Below are positions 27,188 to 37,355 of a DNA stretch of 64,000 bases, piece after piece. The notes below the pieces were generated by a model. The model did no database searches. It saw only the letters and a program-made list of their open reading frames with translations, and was not told where the DNA came from. Position 1 is the first letter of the stretch. Each line of letters begins with the position of its first letter. Both the position numbers and the translations under genes were made by a program. The DNA is from Cellvibrionaceae bacterium (GTDB lineage: Bacteria; Pseudomonadota; Gammaproteobacteria; Pseudomonadales; Cellvibrionaceae), in NCBI GenBank assembly GCA_025800365.1, contig JAOXRT010000080.1, positions 62,001 to 126,000 of the forward strand. The letters are read 5' to 3'.

Positions 27188-28387
27188 TTAGATTCTCTCC
27201 ACCAAGGTTGTGGTACCGACACCCGCGCCACCACATATGGATACAACACCGAGCTTTTTATCACTACGCTCTAGACCGTCAAGCAATGTTGTCAAAAGAT
27301 TGCCCCCAGTAGCCCCCAAAGGATGCCCCAAGGAAATAGCGCTGCCATCAATATTTAATCGCCCAGAGCTGATGCCAAAGGTTTCCTGGTATAGCATGAC
27401 GCTAGCTGCAAATGACTCATTCACCTCCCACAGATCAATATCGGAAGGTTGTAAACCCGTGGCGTTGAACATTTTCTCGGTTGCACGTATATGCCCAGTT
27501 AACATTTTTACCGCGTTGTCGCTGGCATTACTAAAATGCCTGATGCGCGCCTTGGCTTTTAAGCCTAGCTCCTCACAGCGTTGCTTACTTGCGATCAACG
27601 CTAGGCTTGCCCCATCGACCAACGCCGGTGCATTAGCCGCGCTATGGCGCGCTTCCAATACTGTCCCGGGAAATTCTTTAGCGACCAGTTTTTGGCTAAA
27701 CTCAACAGCGTCAGCAAACGCCGCTGGCAATTTTGCCAAACTATCCATACTGACATTGGGGCGTACAGCATTGTCTTGCTGCAAGATTGCTTGGCCATCG
27801 TTGTCTTTAATCGTCACCAAGGAGCGATCGAAGTGTCCTTGCTCGATTGCAGCCAAGGCGCGATGGTGCGAAACCATAGACAGCTGATCCAGCTGCTCAC
27901 GCTCATAACCATGTTGCACAGCGATTAGATCAGCCGCCAAGCCCATGTGCATAAAACGTGTCTTGCTCATAACCTTAGGATCGGAAAACCAGGCGCCCTT
28001 GTCAGAAAACATAGGTACGCGGCTTAACTGCTCGACACCACCAGCAATGACTAGCGACTCCATACCCGACATCACTTTGGCCGCCGCTAAGTTAATGGCG
28101 TCTTGGCCAGAGCAACAAAAGCGATTCAATGTTACCCCTGAAACGGAGTCAGGCAAGCCAGCATAGAGGGCCGCGATCTTTGCTAAATTAGCCCCTTGCT
28201 CTTTGCTTTGTGTAGAACACCCCAAAAGCACGTCTTCAATTTCAACAGGGTTGATCGATTGACGTTCAACGAGCGCATTAAATAGTGGGTTCAACAATTC
28301 AACCGGGCTTAGATGCGCATAAGCGCCATCAGCTTTGGCAACGGCACGGGGCAGCCTTACCACATCAACAATATATGCTTCATTCAT
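27188..28387 (-). CDS. Acetyl-CoA C-acyltransferase (degradative thiolase)
   Basis: 399 residues. Nucleophilic Cys is C91 in TLNRFCCSGQDAINLA. The other catalytic blocks are VNESFAASVML, GSAISLGHPLGATGG and VSICGGAGVGTTTLVERI, with the second Cys in CGGAGVG. It cleaves 3-ketoacyl-CoA with CoA at the end of a beta-oxidation cycle. It is the last gene of a four-gene run (carotenoid oxygenase, thiolase, DUF1295, thiolase) with 2-bp spacing to DUF1295. Confidence 0.92.
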   Translation of the reverse strand: MNEAYIVDVVRLPRAVAKADGAYAHLSPVELLNPLFNALVERQSINPVEIEDVLLGCSTQSKEQGANLAKIAALYAGLPDSVSGVTLNRFCCSGQDAINLAAAKVMSGMESLVIAGGVEQLSRVPMFSDKGAWFSDPKVMSKTRFMHMGLAADLIAVQHGYEREQLDQLSMVSHHRALAAIEQGHFDRSLVTIKDNDGQAILQQDNAVRPNVSMDSLAKLPAAFADAVEFSQKLVAKEFPGTVLEARHSAANAPALVDGASLALIASKQRCEELGLKAKARIRHFSNASDNAVKMLTGHIRATEKMFNATGLQPSDIDLWEVNESFAASVMLYQETFGISSGRLNIDGSAISLGHPLGATGGNLLTTLLDGLERSDKKLGVVSICGGAGVGTTTLVERI

Positions 28388-28389
28388 AC

Positions 28390-29274
28390 TTAGGCGTCCT
28401 GCAGCTTTGGTGGTTTTGAAAGGCGTGGAATCAGTACAGGAGTATTCGCCTTATAAGATTCGTACATAGCATCGCCGGCGAACTTCCTGTCAGCGCTTTT
28501 TTCCAATAGCGGTACGCCACTGACGCGGGTTAATAAAACGGTGACAAAGATTGGCGATAACAAGCTTATATATGCCCAACCATTTAGCGCTGGAAAGGCT
28601 ACTATACTCACACCAAGCCACAATACGATTTCACCAAAATAATTTGGATGACGAGAATATGCCCACACACCATCATGAATAAAACGGTGCCCAGTGATCT
28701 CTCTTTGCGCCCTGAACACTCGTTTTTGATGATCGGCGATTACCTCTAAGCCAAAACCAAAAATCCAAAATAGCCCGCCTACTATCGCAAAATAACCAAG
28801 CTCTACTTTTTCATCCGATAACACCGCCGCAAAAGCAGCCGCCGCTGTTAAGCTCACCCATAAACCCTGCACTAACCACGCCGCGATAAACCGAATAGCA
28901 TTGGGTTTAATTTTATCAAAGCGGTTATCCGAGCCGTCTTTAGAGATCCTGATAAACAAAAACGTGCCCAGTCTAGCGGCCCAGATAATCACCATACTGG
29001 CAAGAATAAAACTGCGCGCATCTAAGTTCTCACTAACGACAATCAGAAATACCATAATTGATAGATACGTGAGACTGCCGGTCAAATCGTAAAAATGTTC
29101 TGTTTGCTTGAGAAAAGCAGGTATAAATGCGAGGACTTGAATTGCAAAGGCTGCTGCCACACATACTGCGAATAAAGGCAAACCCTGCCAGTAAACTGTG
29201 TTTTGACTTCCCGCCCAAGCCAGCAGCGCACCTAAAGTGAGCGATATTGCAATCATTAGATATGATCGATACAT
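28390..29274 (-). CDS. DUF1295/steroid 5-alpha-reductase-like membrane protein
   Basis: 294 residues with about eight membrane segments. The C-terminal half has the family core: FGLEVIADHQKRVFRAQ, GHRFIHDGVWAYSRHPNYFGEIVLWLG and a final YESYKANTPVLIPR. Relatives include steroid 5-alpha-reductases and isoprenylcysteine methyltransferases, which bind NADPH or SAM at the RHPNY region. Its place between two thiolases suggests that it reduces a double bond in a hydrophobic substrate, but the reaction is not proved. Confidence 0.85.
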   Translation of the reverse strand: MYRSYLMIAISLTLGALLAWAGSQNTVYWQGLPLFAVCVAAAFAIQVLAFIPAFLKQTEHFYDLTGSLTYLSIMVFLIVVSENLDARSFILASMVIIWAARLGTFLFIRISKDGSDNRFDKIKPNAIRFIAAWLVQGLWVSLTAAAAFAAVLSDEKVELGYFAIVGGLFWIFGFGLEVIADHQKRVFRAQREITGHRFIHDGVWAYSRHPNYFGEIVLWLGVSIVAFPALNGWAYISLLSPIFVTVLLTRVSGVPLLEKSADRKFAGDAMYESYKANTPVLIPRLSKPPKLQDA

Positions 29275-29316
29275 GCAAGGCTCCTTGTTTTAATTGATAA
29301 GTTATTGATGGGCTGA

Positions 29317-30567
29317 TTAACGGCCAAGCACAAAGCTCACACAACTTGTGGTGCTGCCACCTAAGTTGAATGTCATCATATTATTGGCATCTACAATCTG
29401 ATAATCACCAGCCGTACCGGAAGATTGTTTATAGGCATCCAATAGCATTCTCACACCGGTAGCGCCTACAGGGTGCCCCAAACCGATCAAGCCACCGCTG
29501 GCATTGATGGGTAAGCTGCCAGTAACATTGGTTACGCCGTCTTCAATGGCTTGCCAGGCTTGTCCAGGAGGAAGCAAGCCTGAGTGATCGAGAATCATAT
29601 ACTCGGTTACGTTAAAGCAATCATGTACTTCTAGGCCATCAATGAGACCTATGCTGGGTAAGCCCGCCCTTTTAAGCGTTTGCTGAAAGAGACTGTTTAC
29701 GTGAGGGAAGAGATAACCTTTTTGAGCATTGCTTTCGTCATTACTTGCCTGGCTATATTTGAGCTTTTCTTCTAACAACATTGGGGCATTAATATGACCC
29801 CAACCTTTTATCCTAGGGATAGACTCAAAATCTAAATTGTGACGGCTGGCGTATTCCTTAGCCTTTTTAGCGCTGGCTAAAAAGACTACTGCAGCACCAT
29901 CAGTGACCTGCCCACAATCTTGTCGGCGGATATTGCCATAGACAACCGGGTTGAGCTCATCGCTCTCACTAAAAGCATCTTCAGCAAACTGCCACTGTCT
30001 CGATTGCGCATTCGGATTTAAGCGCGCGTTGCCGTAGTTTTTTTGAGAAATCGCCGCTAAATATTGTTTATCCAGCTGATAATATTGCTCATATTGAGCA
30101 AACATATCACTGAAGGCCGCAGGCCAAACAAAATCCGTATCTTGCCACTCTTTATCTACCCAGGCCGCAGCACGTAAGTTATTTGCAGCCTCTACACCTG
30201 AGACATTACGCATTAGCTCTACGCCAACAACACAGGCCGTGTCGTAAAAACCAGCCTCAATCTCTGCCATCGCAGCCAATAAAGCCATTGAACCTGAAGC
30301 ACATGCAGCTTCATGACTCGAGGCAGGTAGATTTGCCATGCCAGAAGATACGTGACCGAAAAAACCACCCAAATGGCTTTGCCCGGTAAACAGCGGGGCG
30401 GCAAAGTTGCCTACATGCCCAACATCTATTTCAGCGGCATCCAGCTGAACTGACTCCAAACCTGCTAAAACAGTGCTTTCAAAAAGATCAAAAATTCGCT
30501 TACCTTGTCGCTGGCAATTAAGCGCAAAATCACTTTGATAACCACCTAAGACATAAACCCCGCTCAC
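29317..30567 (-). CDS. Thiolase-family protein of the SCP-x/acetyl-CoA acetyltransferase type
   Basis: 416 residues. The Cys block is SHEAACASGSMALLAA, followed by EVHDCFNVTEYMI and ASGGLIGLGHPVGATGVRMLLD; the chain ends LGGSTTSCVSFVLGR. This layout matches SCP-x-type thiolases that act on branched or sterol-derived 3-ketoacyl-CoAs rather than FadA. It overlaps the carotenoid oxygenase gene by 4 bases (ATGA), so translation is coupled. Confidence 0.88.
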   Translation of the reverse strand: MSGVYVLGGYQSDFALNCQRQGKRIFDLFESTVLAGLESVQLDAAEIDVGHVGNFAAPLFTGQSHLGGFFGHVSSGMANLPASSHEAACASGSMALLAAMAEIEAGFYDTACVVGVELMRNVSGVEAANNLRAAAWVDKEWQDTDFVWPAAFSDMFAQYEQYYQLDKQYLAAISQKNYGNARLNPNAQSRQWQFAEDAFSESDELNPVVYGNIRRQDCGQVTDGAAVVFLASAKKAKEYASRHNLDFESIPRIKGWGHINAPMLLEEKLKYSQASNDESNAQKGYLFPHVNSLFQQTLKRAGLPSIGLIDGLEVHDCFNVTEYMILDHSGLLPPGQAWQAIEDGVTNVTGSLPINASGGLIGLGHPVGATGVRMLLDAYKQSSGTAGDYQIVDANNMMTFNLGGSTTSCVSFVLGR

Positions 30568-32033
30568 TTTTGGGCCTCACGAATTGTTGGTCCATCACCC
30601 CATGCGGCATGAGTGCCACTGCAAATACGGTGTGGCAAAATAATCCTACATACTGGGCCAGCCTCAATGTCTTTGGCATCCACCAAAATACACTCAGATC
30701 GATCTTCTTTCAGGTCGGTAATAAAACTAACCAAATAGCCATCATCTTCATCTTTGGCATTGATTCTCGGCACAAATGGCGCCTCGCTGCCAAAGCGTTG
30801 CTCACCAAATGGAAGACTCCAGGATTCACCGGTTTCTAAATCGTGCTTGACCAAACCGGAGAATAGAAACCAGCCGGGCTCGGTCCAGGTAGAATAGGCA
30901 TAACGGCTTTTACGCCCGGCGTATTGCTGATTAAAAGTACCAAATTCTAAAAGACGCTCATCTAGGTGATACTCTCTCACCTCACCGGTCTTTAGGTTGA
31001 AATGCCAACGGTGCAGTTTAGGTTTAAAGGATTTTTCATCAATACCCGCTAAGGCTTTACCGACTTTTTCAGGTAGGCCAGCAATAGGCTCTGGATCTGG
31101 AGCTTCCTGAAAATAGCCATCCAGAATAAGCTCATCACCTTCTTCATAGGCATTCATCCAATGCAAAACATAGGTTGGCTCTGCCTCGAACCACATAATT
31201 TCATCTTCATTGCCATAGCGCGGAATAATTGCGAATCGAGTTGGTAATTCTTCATGAAACTTCATTCTGAATTTTCCTTCCTTCATCAACTCTTGGTCAA
31301 AGAAATACGGCAGATCAACCAAAATCGAATAGTTTTCTGAGAAGGCCATATCATGTGGCATGCGCGGCCCCGGCAGGGGCACCGGGGTGTAGTGAACAAG
31401 ATTATTGTCTTTATCGACTACGCCATAGTGTTGATAAGGAGGGTGCATCGAGTAATTAAAAAATAACAACTCGCCGCTTCGCTCATCAACTTTTGGATGT
31501 GCTGAAATGCCATCAACAGGAGTCCAGCTTTCTGTGCCGTGTTGCTCCAGTGTATATGGATCAAGGCGATAACCGTCGCCACATTGCCAGAAAGTAGATA
31601 GGATCTTTCCAGCGTGTACGACTACGTCCGTAGAAGAGGCATCTTTCATATACTCCTGCACCCCCCAACCTGGACGCTTCGAGCGCTCTGGGCTATTACC
31701 CACACCAGCCCAAAGAGATTCACCAGCTTCCTGCTCAGCCATAAAACCTTTGGTACGAACAAATCGATTACGGTAGCTCGCCTTACCATCACGGAACGAC
31801 ATTATGTGAATCATAGAGTCGCCATCAAAAGGGTGATAGTTACCAATTGGCTCATTCACCTGATTCTCGGTATTTCGAACATAGACGCCGTCAATATCAT
31901 CCGGGATGGTGCCAATCACCTCCATATCCTCAGCATTAAGCTCATCATAATTCGGGCGCCAGGCCCCATTTAAATAGGGATGGTGATTCGGTTTGAGGGT
32001 ATGTTTTACGGTATTTTTCCAGGTGACAGACAT
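30564..32033 (-). CDS. Carotenoid oxygenase (retinal pigment epithelial membrane protein family)
   Basis: 489 residues, the normal family length. The four iron-binding histidines are visible in order: SAHPKVDE (about 178), RMPHDMAFSEN (about 228), VLHWMNAYEEGDE (about 294) and CSGTHAAWGDG near the end. DPYTLEQHGTESW and the seven-bladed propeller pattern agree. Members split C=C bonds of carotenoids, apocarotenoids or lignin-type stilbenes with O2. Here it is joined to two thiolases, which would degrade the acid produced. It is divergent from the double HxlR regulator at 32185. Confidence 0.93.
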   Translation of the reverse strand: MSVTWKNTVKHTLKPNHHPYLNGAWRPNYDELNAEDMEVIGTIPDDIDGVYVRNTENQVNEPIGNYHPFDGDSMIHIMSFRDGKASYRNRFVRTKGFMAEQEAGESLWAGVGNSPERSKRPGWGVQEYMKDASSTDVVVHAGKILSTFWQCGDGYRLDPYTLEQHGTESWTPVDGISAHPKVDERSGELLFFNYSMHPPYQHYGVVDKDNNLVHYTPVPLPGPRMPHDMAFSENYSILVDLPYFFDQELMKEGKFRMKFHEELPTRFAIIPRYGNEDEIMWFEAEPTYVLHWMNAYEEGDELILDGYFQEAPDPEPIAGLPEKVGKALAGIDEKSFKPKLHRWHFNLKTGEVREYHLDERLLEFGTFNQQYAGRKSRYAYSTWTEPGWFLFSGLVKHDLETGESWSLPFGEQRFGSEAPFVPRINAKDEDDGYLVSFITDLKEDRSECILVDAKDIEAGPVCRIILPHRICSGTHAAWGDGPTIREAQK

Positions 32034-32184
32034 AAATTTGCCTCGGCTAATGACGATTTATAGTGACTACTGTTATGAGACTTTAACAAAAAAAATGCCG
32101 ATGTCAAAGGGGAAGCTGTCCACATACTCTGCTCTTTTAGCTTGCTCATTTATTTGAAGTTGGGTCTTTGTTAAGATTCAAACG

Positions 32185-33105
32185 ATGAATATTAGCCACC
32201 TAATCTTAAACAGCTCTATCGCCCAAGGCCTTGATATTATTGGAGATCGCTGGTCTTTATTGATACTGAGAGAAGCCTTTTATGGCCATAATCGCTTTGA
32301 GGAATTGATCGAGCATACCGGCGCTAGCCGAGCCACTTTAACCCGACGATTAGCGGCTTTGATCGACAACGATATTTTGTTTAAACGGCCCCAAAACCCC
32401 GGCTCGAACCGTTACGAATATTGCTTCACTGAAAAAGGTCTTGCCTTATCAGGCCCCTCTTTACTCGCCCAGCAATGGGATTCTTTGCGCTCTAAAAACA
32501 GCAACAAGCCATCAATCCATCACAGCAGCTGCAATCACACACTACGCCCTAAAGCCGTGTGCCGCCAATGCAAACAAGAGCTACTGTATGACGATGTCTC
32601 GTGGAATGCAGGAAGATTACAGCTCGATCAACAGCTGGATGAAATTCGCTTAATCCATCAGCAAAGAAGAGTTCGGGAGTCGAAACAACAAAAGGCCGAG
32701 GCCGACGATCTAGTTTATTTAATTGGCGACAGGTGGACTTTGCTTATTTTGATTGTCAGCTTTTTTGGCACATGTCGTTATGATGATTACATCAAACAAT
32801 TGAACATTGCCCCCGGAATTTTAGCCGGTCGCCTAAAAACCATCGTGAGCGGTGACATCCTGAGCCGTAAGCTCTATCAGGAAAACCCGGCCAGATACGA
32901 ATACAAACTGAGCGAAAAAGGAAAGTCCATCTTCCCTTTTATCATGTCACTGCGCCAATGGGCACTGGAACAACTCGAAAACAAAGCGCCTTCGCCAGTT
33001 CTAATACATAAGCCTTGCGGACATGCACTGGAAGTTGATGTGGTTTGCGGCAGCTGCGATGAGCTACCGACTCCAGAAGAAATTTTGCTGAAAAACAGCC
33101 GCTAA
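32185..33105 (+). CDS. Double-headed HxlR-type regulator with duplicated Cys/His cluster
   Basis: 306 residues made of two copies of one unit. Each has an HxlR winged helix (LDIIGDRWSLLILREAFYG at 16-34; YLIGDRWTLLILIVSFFG at 178-195) followed by a Cys/His cluster with the same spacing: H113-x2-C116-x-H118-x7-C126-x2-C129 and H275-x2-C278-x-H280-x7-C288-x2-C291. This probably binds zinc or another metal. HxlR proteins usually act as dimers of single units, so this one carries both halves in one chain. It is divergent from the carotenoid oxygenase operon and is its likely regulator. Confidence 0.85.
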   Translation: MNISHLILNSSIAQGLDIIGDRWSLLILREAFYGHNRFEELIEHTGASRATLTRRLAALIDNDILFKRPQNPGSNRYEYCFTEKGLALSGPSLLAQQWDSLRSKNSNKPSIHHSSCNHTLRPKAVCRQCKQELLYDDVSWNAGRLQLDQQLDEIRLIHQQRRVRESKQQKAEADDLVYLIGDRWTLLILIVSFFGTCRYDDYIKQLNIAPGILAGRLKTIVSGDILSRKLYQENPARYEYKLSEKGKSIFPFIMSLRQWALEQLENKAPSPVLIHKPCGHALEVDVVCGSCDELPTPEEILLKNSR

Positions 33106-33134
33106 AACCGCATCGAGCATTTTAGTTAGTTTAC

Positions 33135-34277
<1,143 letters not shown>

Positions 34278-34380
34278 CTAAAATAGGAATTTCTTAGCGA
34301 TCAGAACAAGCCCAATCACGGTAACTAGGCAAAGTATATTGCTTACATATAGAATGATAATCGCATATTTTTGAAAAAGA

Positions 34381-34400
34381 TTATTACCAGGTGGTAACAA
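34381..34400. promoter_or_regulatory. Inverted repeat overlapping the LysR start (TTATTACCA-GG-TGGTAACAA)
   Basis: Nine-base arms with one mismatched pair around GG. The right arm covers the GTG and reaches the ATG at 34400, and the site includes the ribosome-binding region. A protein bound here would block the LysR gene's own expression. It is likely an autoregulatory site; this is inferred. Confidence 0.5.
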
Positions 34401-35290
34401 TGGCAAAATGGGACGGCATCAACGAATTTGTACAGGTGGCGGAGGATGGAAGCTTTACTAGCGCCGCCCAAAAATTAGGCATATCGACCGCCCAAGTCAG
34501 CCGGCTGGTAAGTGCTCTTGAACACCGCCTCAACGTAAAGCTAATGTATAGAACCACCAGAAAAGTCTCCCTCACCCACGAGGGAGAAGCGTTTTACGGG
34601 CACTGCCGAAATCTAATTGACGGACTTGAAGCAGCAGAACACAGCATAAGCCATCAACAGGATAGCCCTAGAGGCAAGATAAAACTCACAGCTCCTGTTA
34701 ATTTCGCGGATCGAAGGCTAGCACCTGCGCTAAACGATTTTCTGCTGAAGCACCCAGATATAGAAATTGATGCCTATTTTACAAACCGACAAATAGACTT
34801 GGTAGATGAAGGCTACGATCTCGCAATTAGGCTGGGAAAGCTCGAAGATTCCTCGCTCATTGCCAAACGACTTAGTCACCGAAACAGCTATCTATGCGCA
34901 GCACCAGAATACTTATCAACCCACGGTACACCTGAAAAACTGAGCGACTTAAAATCTCACAACTGCCTAGCCGGCTCATTAAATCACTGGCGTTTTCTTG
35001 AAGACGGTAGCTACAAAAACATAAGGGTAAAAGGTAGAGCAAAATATAATAGCGGGGAAGCGCTATTGGATGCCGCCCTGAAAGGACTGGGCATTGTTCA
35101 ACTGCCGGATTATTACGTGAACAATCACCTTAGACAGGGTCGATTACAGTCTTTCCTAAATAACTTTCAAGATCACAGTGAAGGGGTTTGGTGTGTTTAC
35201 CCTTCCAGGAAATACTTATCACCACGTATTAGGGTTCTCATTGAATTTCTTAGTGAGAGATTGTCAGGTGACTTAGAAACAAAGGCTTGA
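34400..35290 (+). CDS. LysR-family transcriptional regulator
   Basis: 296 residues from the ATG at 34400; the GTG at 34391 is in frame but lies inside the inverted repeat. The HTH is WDGINEFVQVAEDGSFTSAAQKLG and TAQVSRLVSALEHRLNVKL. The effector domain shows DLAIRLGKLEDSSLIAKRL, as in the LysR at 17283, so both belong to the CrgA-like group. It is divergent from frmA, with about 140 bases between the two starts. Confidence 0.9.
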   Translation: MAKWDGINEFVQVAEDGSFTSAAQKLGISTAQVSRLVSALEHRLNVKLMYRTTRKVSLTHEGEAFYGHCRNLIDGLEAAEHSISHQQDSPRGKIKLTAPVNFADRRLAPALNDFLLKHPDIEIDAYFTNRQIDLVDEGYDLAIRLGKLEDSSLIAKRLSHRNSYLCAAPEYLSTHGTPEKLSDLKSHNCLAGSLNHWRFLEDGSYKNIRVKGRAKYNSGEALLDAALKGLGIVQLPDYYVNNHLRQGRLQSFLNNFQDHSEGVWCVYPSRKYLSPRIRVLIEFLSERLSGDLETKA

Positions 35291-35481
35291 GTCAGCTCGA
35301 AAACTGTTGCACGCGATTCTCTCAATACATTGACACAAAGGACATGGTAATCCAAACAACAGAAATCAAAAACCAACAAGTTATCCACTTTACGAATATA
35401 AATTGAAAATTGATGTGACTCTAGATGGCAACTAGAGTGAGGCACCATCTAGAATTTCTCGAGAATATAAGTGGGGATAAT

Positions 35482-36390
35482 TTAATGAAATTTCTGCCGA
35501 TATTCGGTTGGCGTTAAACCTACTTTTTTCTTGAATAATCTAGCGAAGTATTGTGGATATTCAAAGCCAATTGAATAGGCAATACTCGCTACTGAATCAT
35601 CGGACGAGAGAAGTAAGTCTTTTGATAAATCGATAAGCTTGAGATGCACCCACTCCTTTGCCGTCTTTCCCGTCTCTGACTTCAACGCATCACTCAAATA
35701 GCGACTACTTACATGCAGCGCAGCAGAGATTTCTTCGACGCTTGGAATACTACTGCTTGCTGTATTCAAGCGTTCAAATACCGCTTCAAATTTTGACAAC
35801 ATTGAAGCATCGCTTTCCTTCCTTAATAAAAACTGGCGGTGATAGAATCTATCCGAGTACTTCAGGATAGTATCTATCTGGGAGAGAATTAACTCCTTAG
35901 TAAAAGCATCAAAATTGTTATGATACTCCAGCTCAATAGAGTCAAAGAGTGACTGCAACTGCTTCCGCTCCTTCGGTGACAAATGCAGAGCTTCGTGAAT
36001 GCTATAATTGAAAAAACTGTATTTTTTAAGCTTTTCTTTAAGTGCGTGGCCGCGCACGAAGTCCTCATGAATAATGATGGATCTCGCGGTAGATTTTATT
36101 TTCACTCCAAAAGACCGCAGCTCTTGACCTGGCGCCGTAAATAGCATCGTACCGTTTGAGCAGTCATACTTTGTTCGACCATAGTGTATCTCACCAGAGA
36201 CAATATTCTTCATTGAAATCGTATAGAAATCATTGGACAGAACAGTATCTGAATTACAGGACAAGTCCTCGTCAACGTCATCACTTGATATCTGCACTAT
36301 ATCAAACAGCGGTTGTTCTGGAGGCCTCAAACCCAAGGCCTCGTTATGCTCCGCTATACTGGAAAAATGAACTTTATTCATACCTAACAC
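35482..36390 (-). CDS. AraC-family regulator
   Basis: 302 residues (GTG at 36390; an ATG at 36381 gives 299). The N-terminal part looks like a cupin sensor (FYTISMKNIVSGEIHYGRTKYD). The C-terminal HTH pair is SVEEISAALHVSSRYLSDAL and DSVASIAYSIGFEYPQYFARLF, then VGLTPTEYRQKFH. It follows the SDR gene by 8 bases on the minus strand, so hydrolase, SDR and AraC form an operon that the last gene probably controls. Confidence 0.9.
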   Translation of the reverse strand: MLGMNKVHFSSIAEHNEALGLRPPEQPLFDIVQISSDDVDEDLSCNSDTVLSNDFYTISMKNIVSGEIHYGRTKYDCSNGTMLFTAPGQELRSFGVKIKSTARSIIIHEDFVRGHALKEKLKKYSFFNYSIHEALHLSPKERKQLQSLFDSIELEYHNNFDAFTKELILSQIDTILKYSDRFYHRQFLLRKESDASMLSKFEAVFERLNTASSSIPSVEEISAALHVSSRYLSDALKSETGKTAKEWVHLKLIDLSKDLLLSSDDSVASIAYSIGFEYPQYFARLFKKKVGLTPTEYRQKFH

Positions 36391-36398
36391 ACCGAAAG

Positions 36399-37343
36399 CT
36401 ACAGATAATCACTCACAGACAACCCTAAAATCTCCTGAGTTTTGTCCCAGAGTTTGTCAATATCTTGCTCTTCAAAATGAGTGCGGTCAATCTCTCTAGC
36501 AATAGGCGGGCCGACATTCTCATATTTTGAGCTTGGCGAATAAACCACATGGGGCACAGCATCGTCCGCCACCAGAGCTTCGATTGCTGGCAATGCCCCA
36601 TCGTATAAACTCTGGCTAAATCCGGTAGCAGCCATTAGCGGGGCAATGATGTACTTAAATGCAAGGCGCAAGGGCAACTTAACATCTTCACTGTACATCA
36701 AACTGGTTCTGGCATTACCAGGGTGACATGAGAAAACCTTAGAGTTTATACCCCTAGCTTCAAATTCACGCTGTAATTTGACCGCATGTAATATTGAACA
36801 CAACTTGGCCTTACAATATTCCTGCATCTGATTGTAAGATTCAGCATCCTGACACATCAGATTATCGATATCTAACTGATGTTTTAAGAATTTCTTATAA
36901 CCAATACTCGAGAAATTCACAATTCGACTACCGTCTTTCAAAACAGGCAGCAACTGAGTAGTTAATGCAAAATGCCCAAGATAATTAACCGTTAAATTCT
37001 CATCATAGCCATCTTCTGTTAGCACATAAGAGTGGTTACCAGCTCCGGCGTTGTTAACTAAAAAATCGATTTTGTGATACTTGCTCTGTATACGATTACA
37101 GAATTCACGGACACTGGCCATACTGGTAATGCTAAGAATCTCCTGTTCCAAGTCTGCTCCAGGTAACTCTTTGCGCAGGGTATCGACAGCTTTTGTTAGC
37201 TTTTCGCTGTTTCTCGCCGCCATTATAACCTTACAGCCATGCTTGGCTAAATGGTAAGTAATACCATAGCCGGTTCCACTGTTTGCACCACTAACAATGG
37301 CGACTTTGCCGCTTAGATTAGGAATATTTTGATAATTATTCAT
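36399..37343 (-). CDS. Short-chain dehydrogenase (retinol-dehydrogenase-like)
   Basis: 314 residues from the ATG at 37343; GGGG lies 6 bases before it, and a TTG at 37355 sits directly after the hydrolase stop. The cofactor site is VAIVSGANSGTGYGI; the catalytic part has IVNFSSIGYKKF and a YCKAK Tyr-x3-Lys. About 60 residues longer than a minimal SDR, like retinol dehydrogenase/WWOX-type enzymes that reduce aldehydes or ketones on hydrophobic chains. It is coupled to the alpha/beta hydrolase upstream. Confidence 0.88.
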   Translation of the reverse strand: MNNYQNIPNLSGKVAIVSGANSGTGYGITYHLAKHGCKVIMAARNSEKLTKAVDTLRKELPGADLEQEILSITSMASVREFCNRIQSKYHKIDFLVNNAGAGNHSYVLTEDGYDENLTVNYLGHFALTTQLLPVLKDGSRIVNFSSIGYKKFLKHQLDIDNLMCQDAESYNQMQEYCKAKLCSILHAVKLQREFEARGINSKVFSCHPGNARTSLMYSEDVKLPLRLAFKYIIAPLMAATGFSQSLYDGALPAIEALVADDAVPHVVYSPSSKYENVGPPIAREIDRTHFEEQDIDKLWDKTQEILGLSVSDYL

Positions 37344-37355
37344 CTTTAGCCCCAA

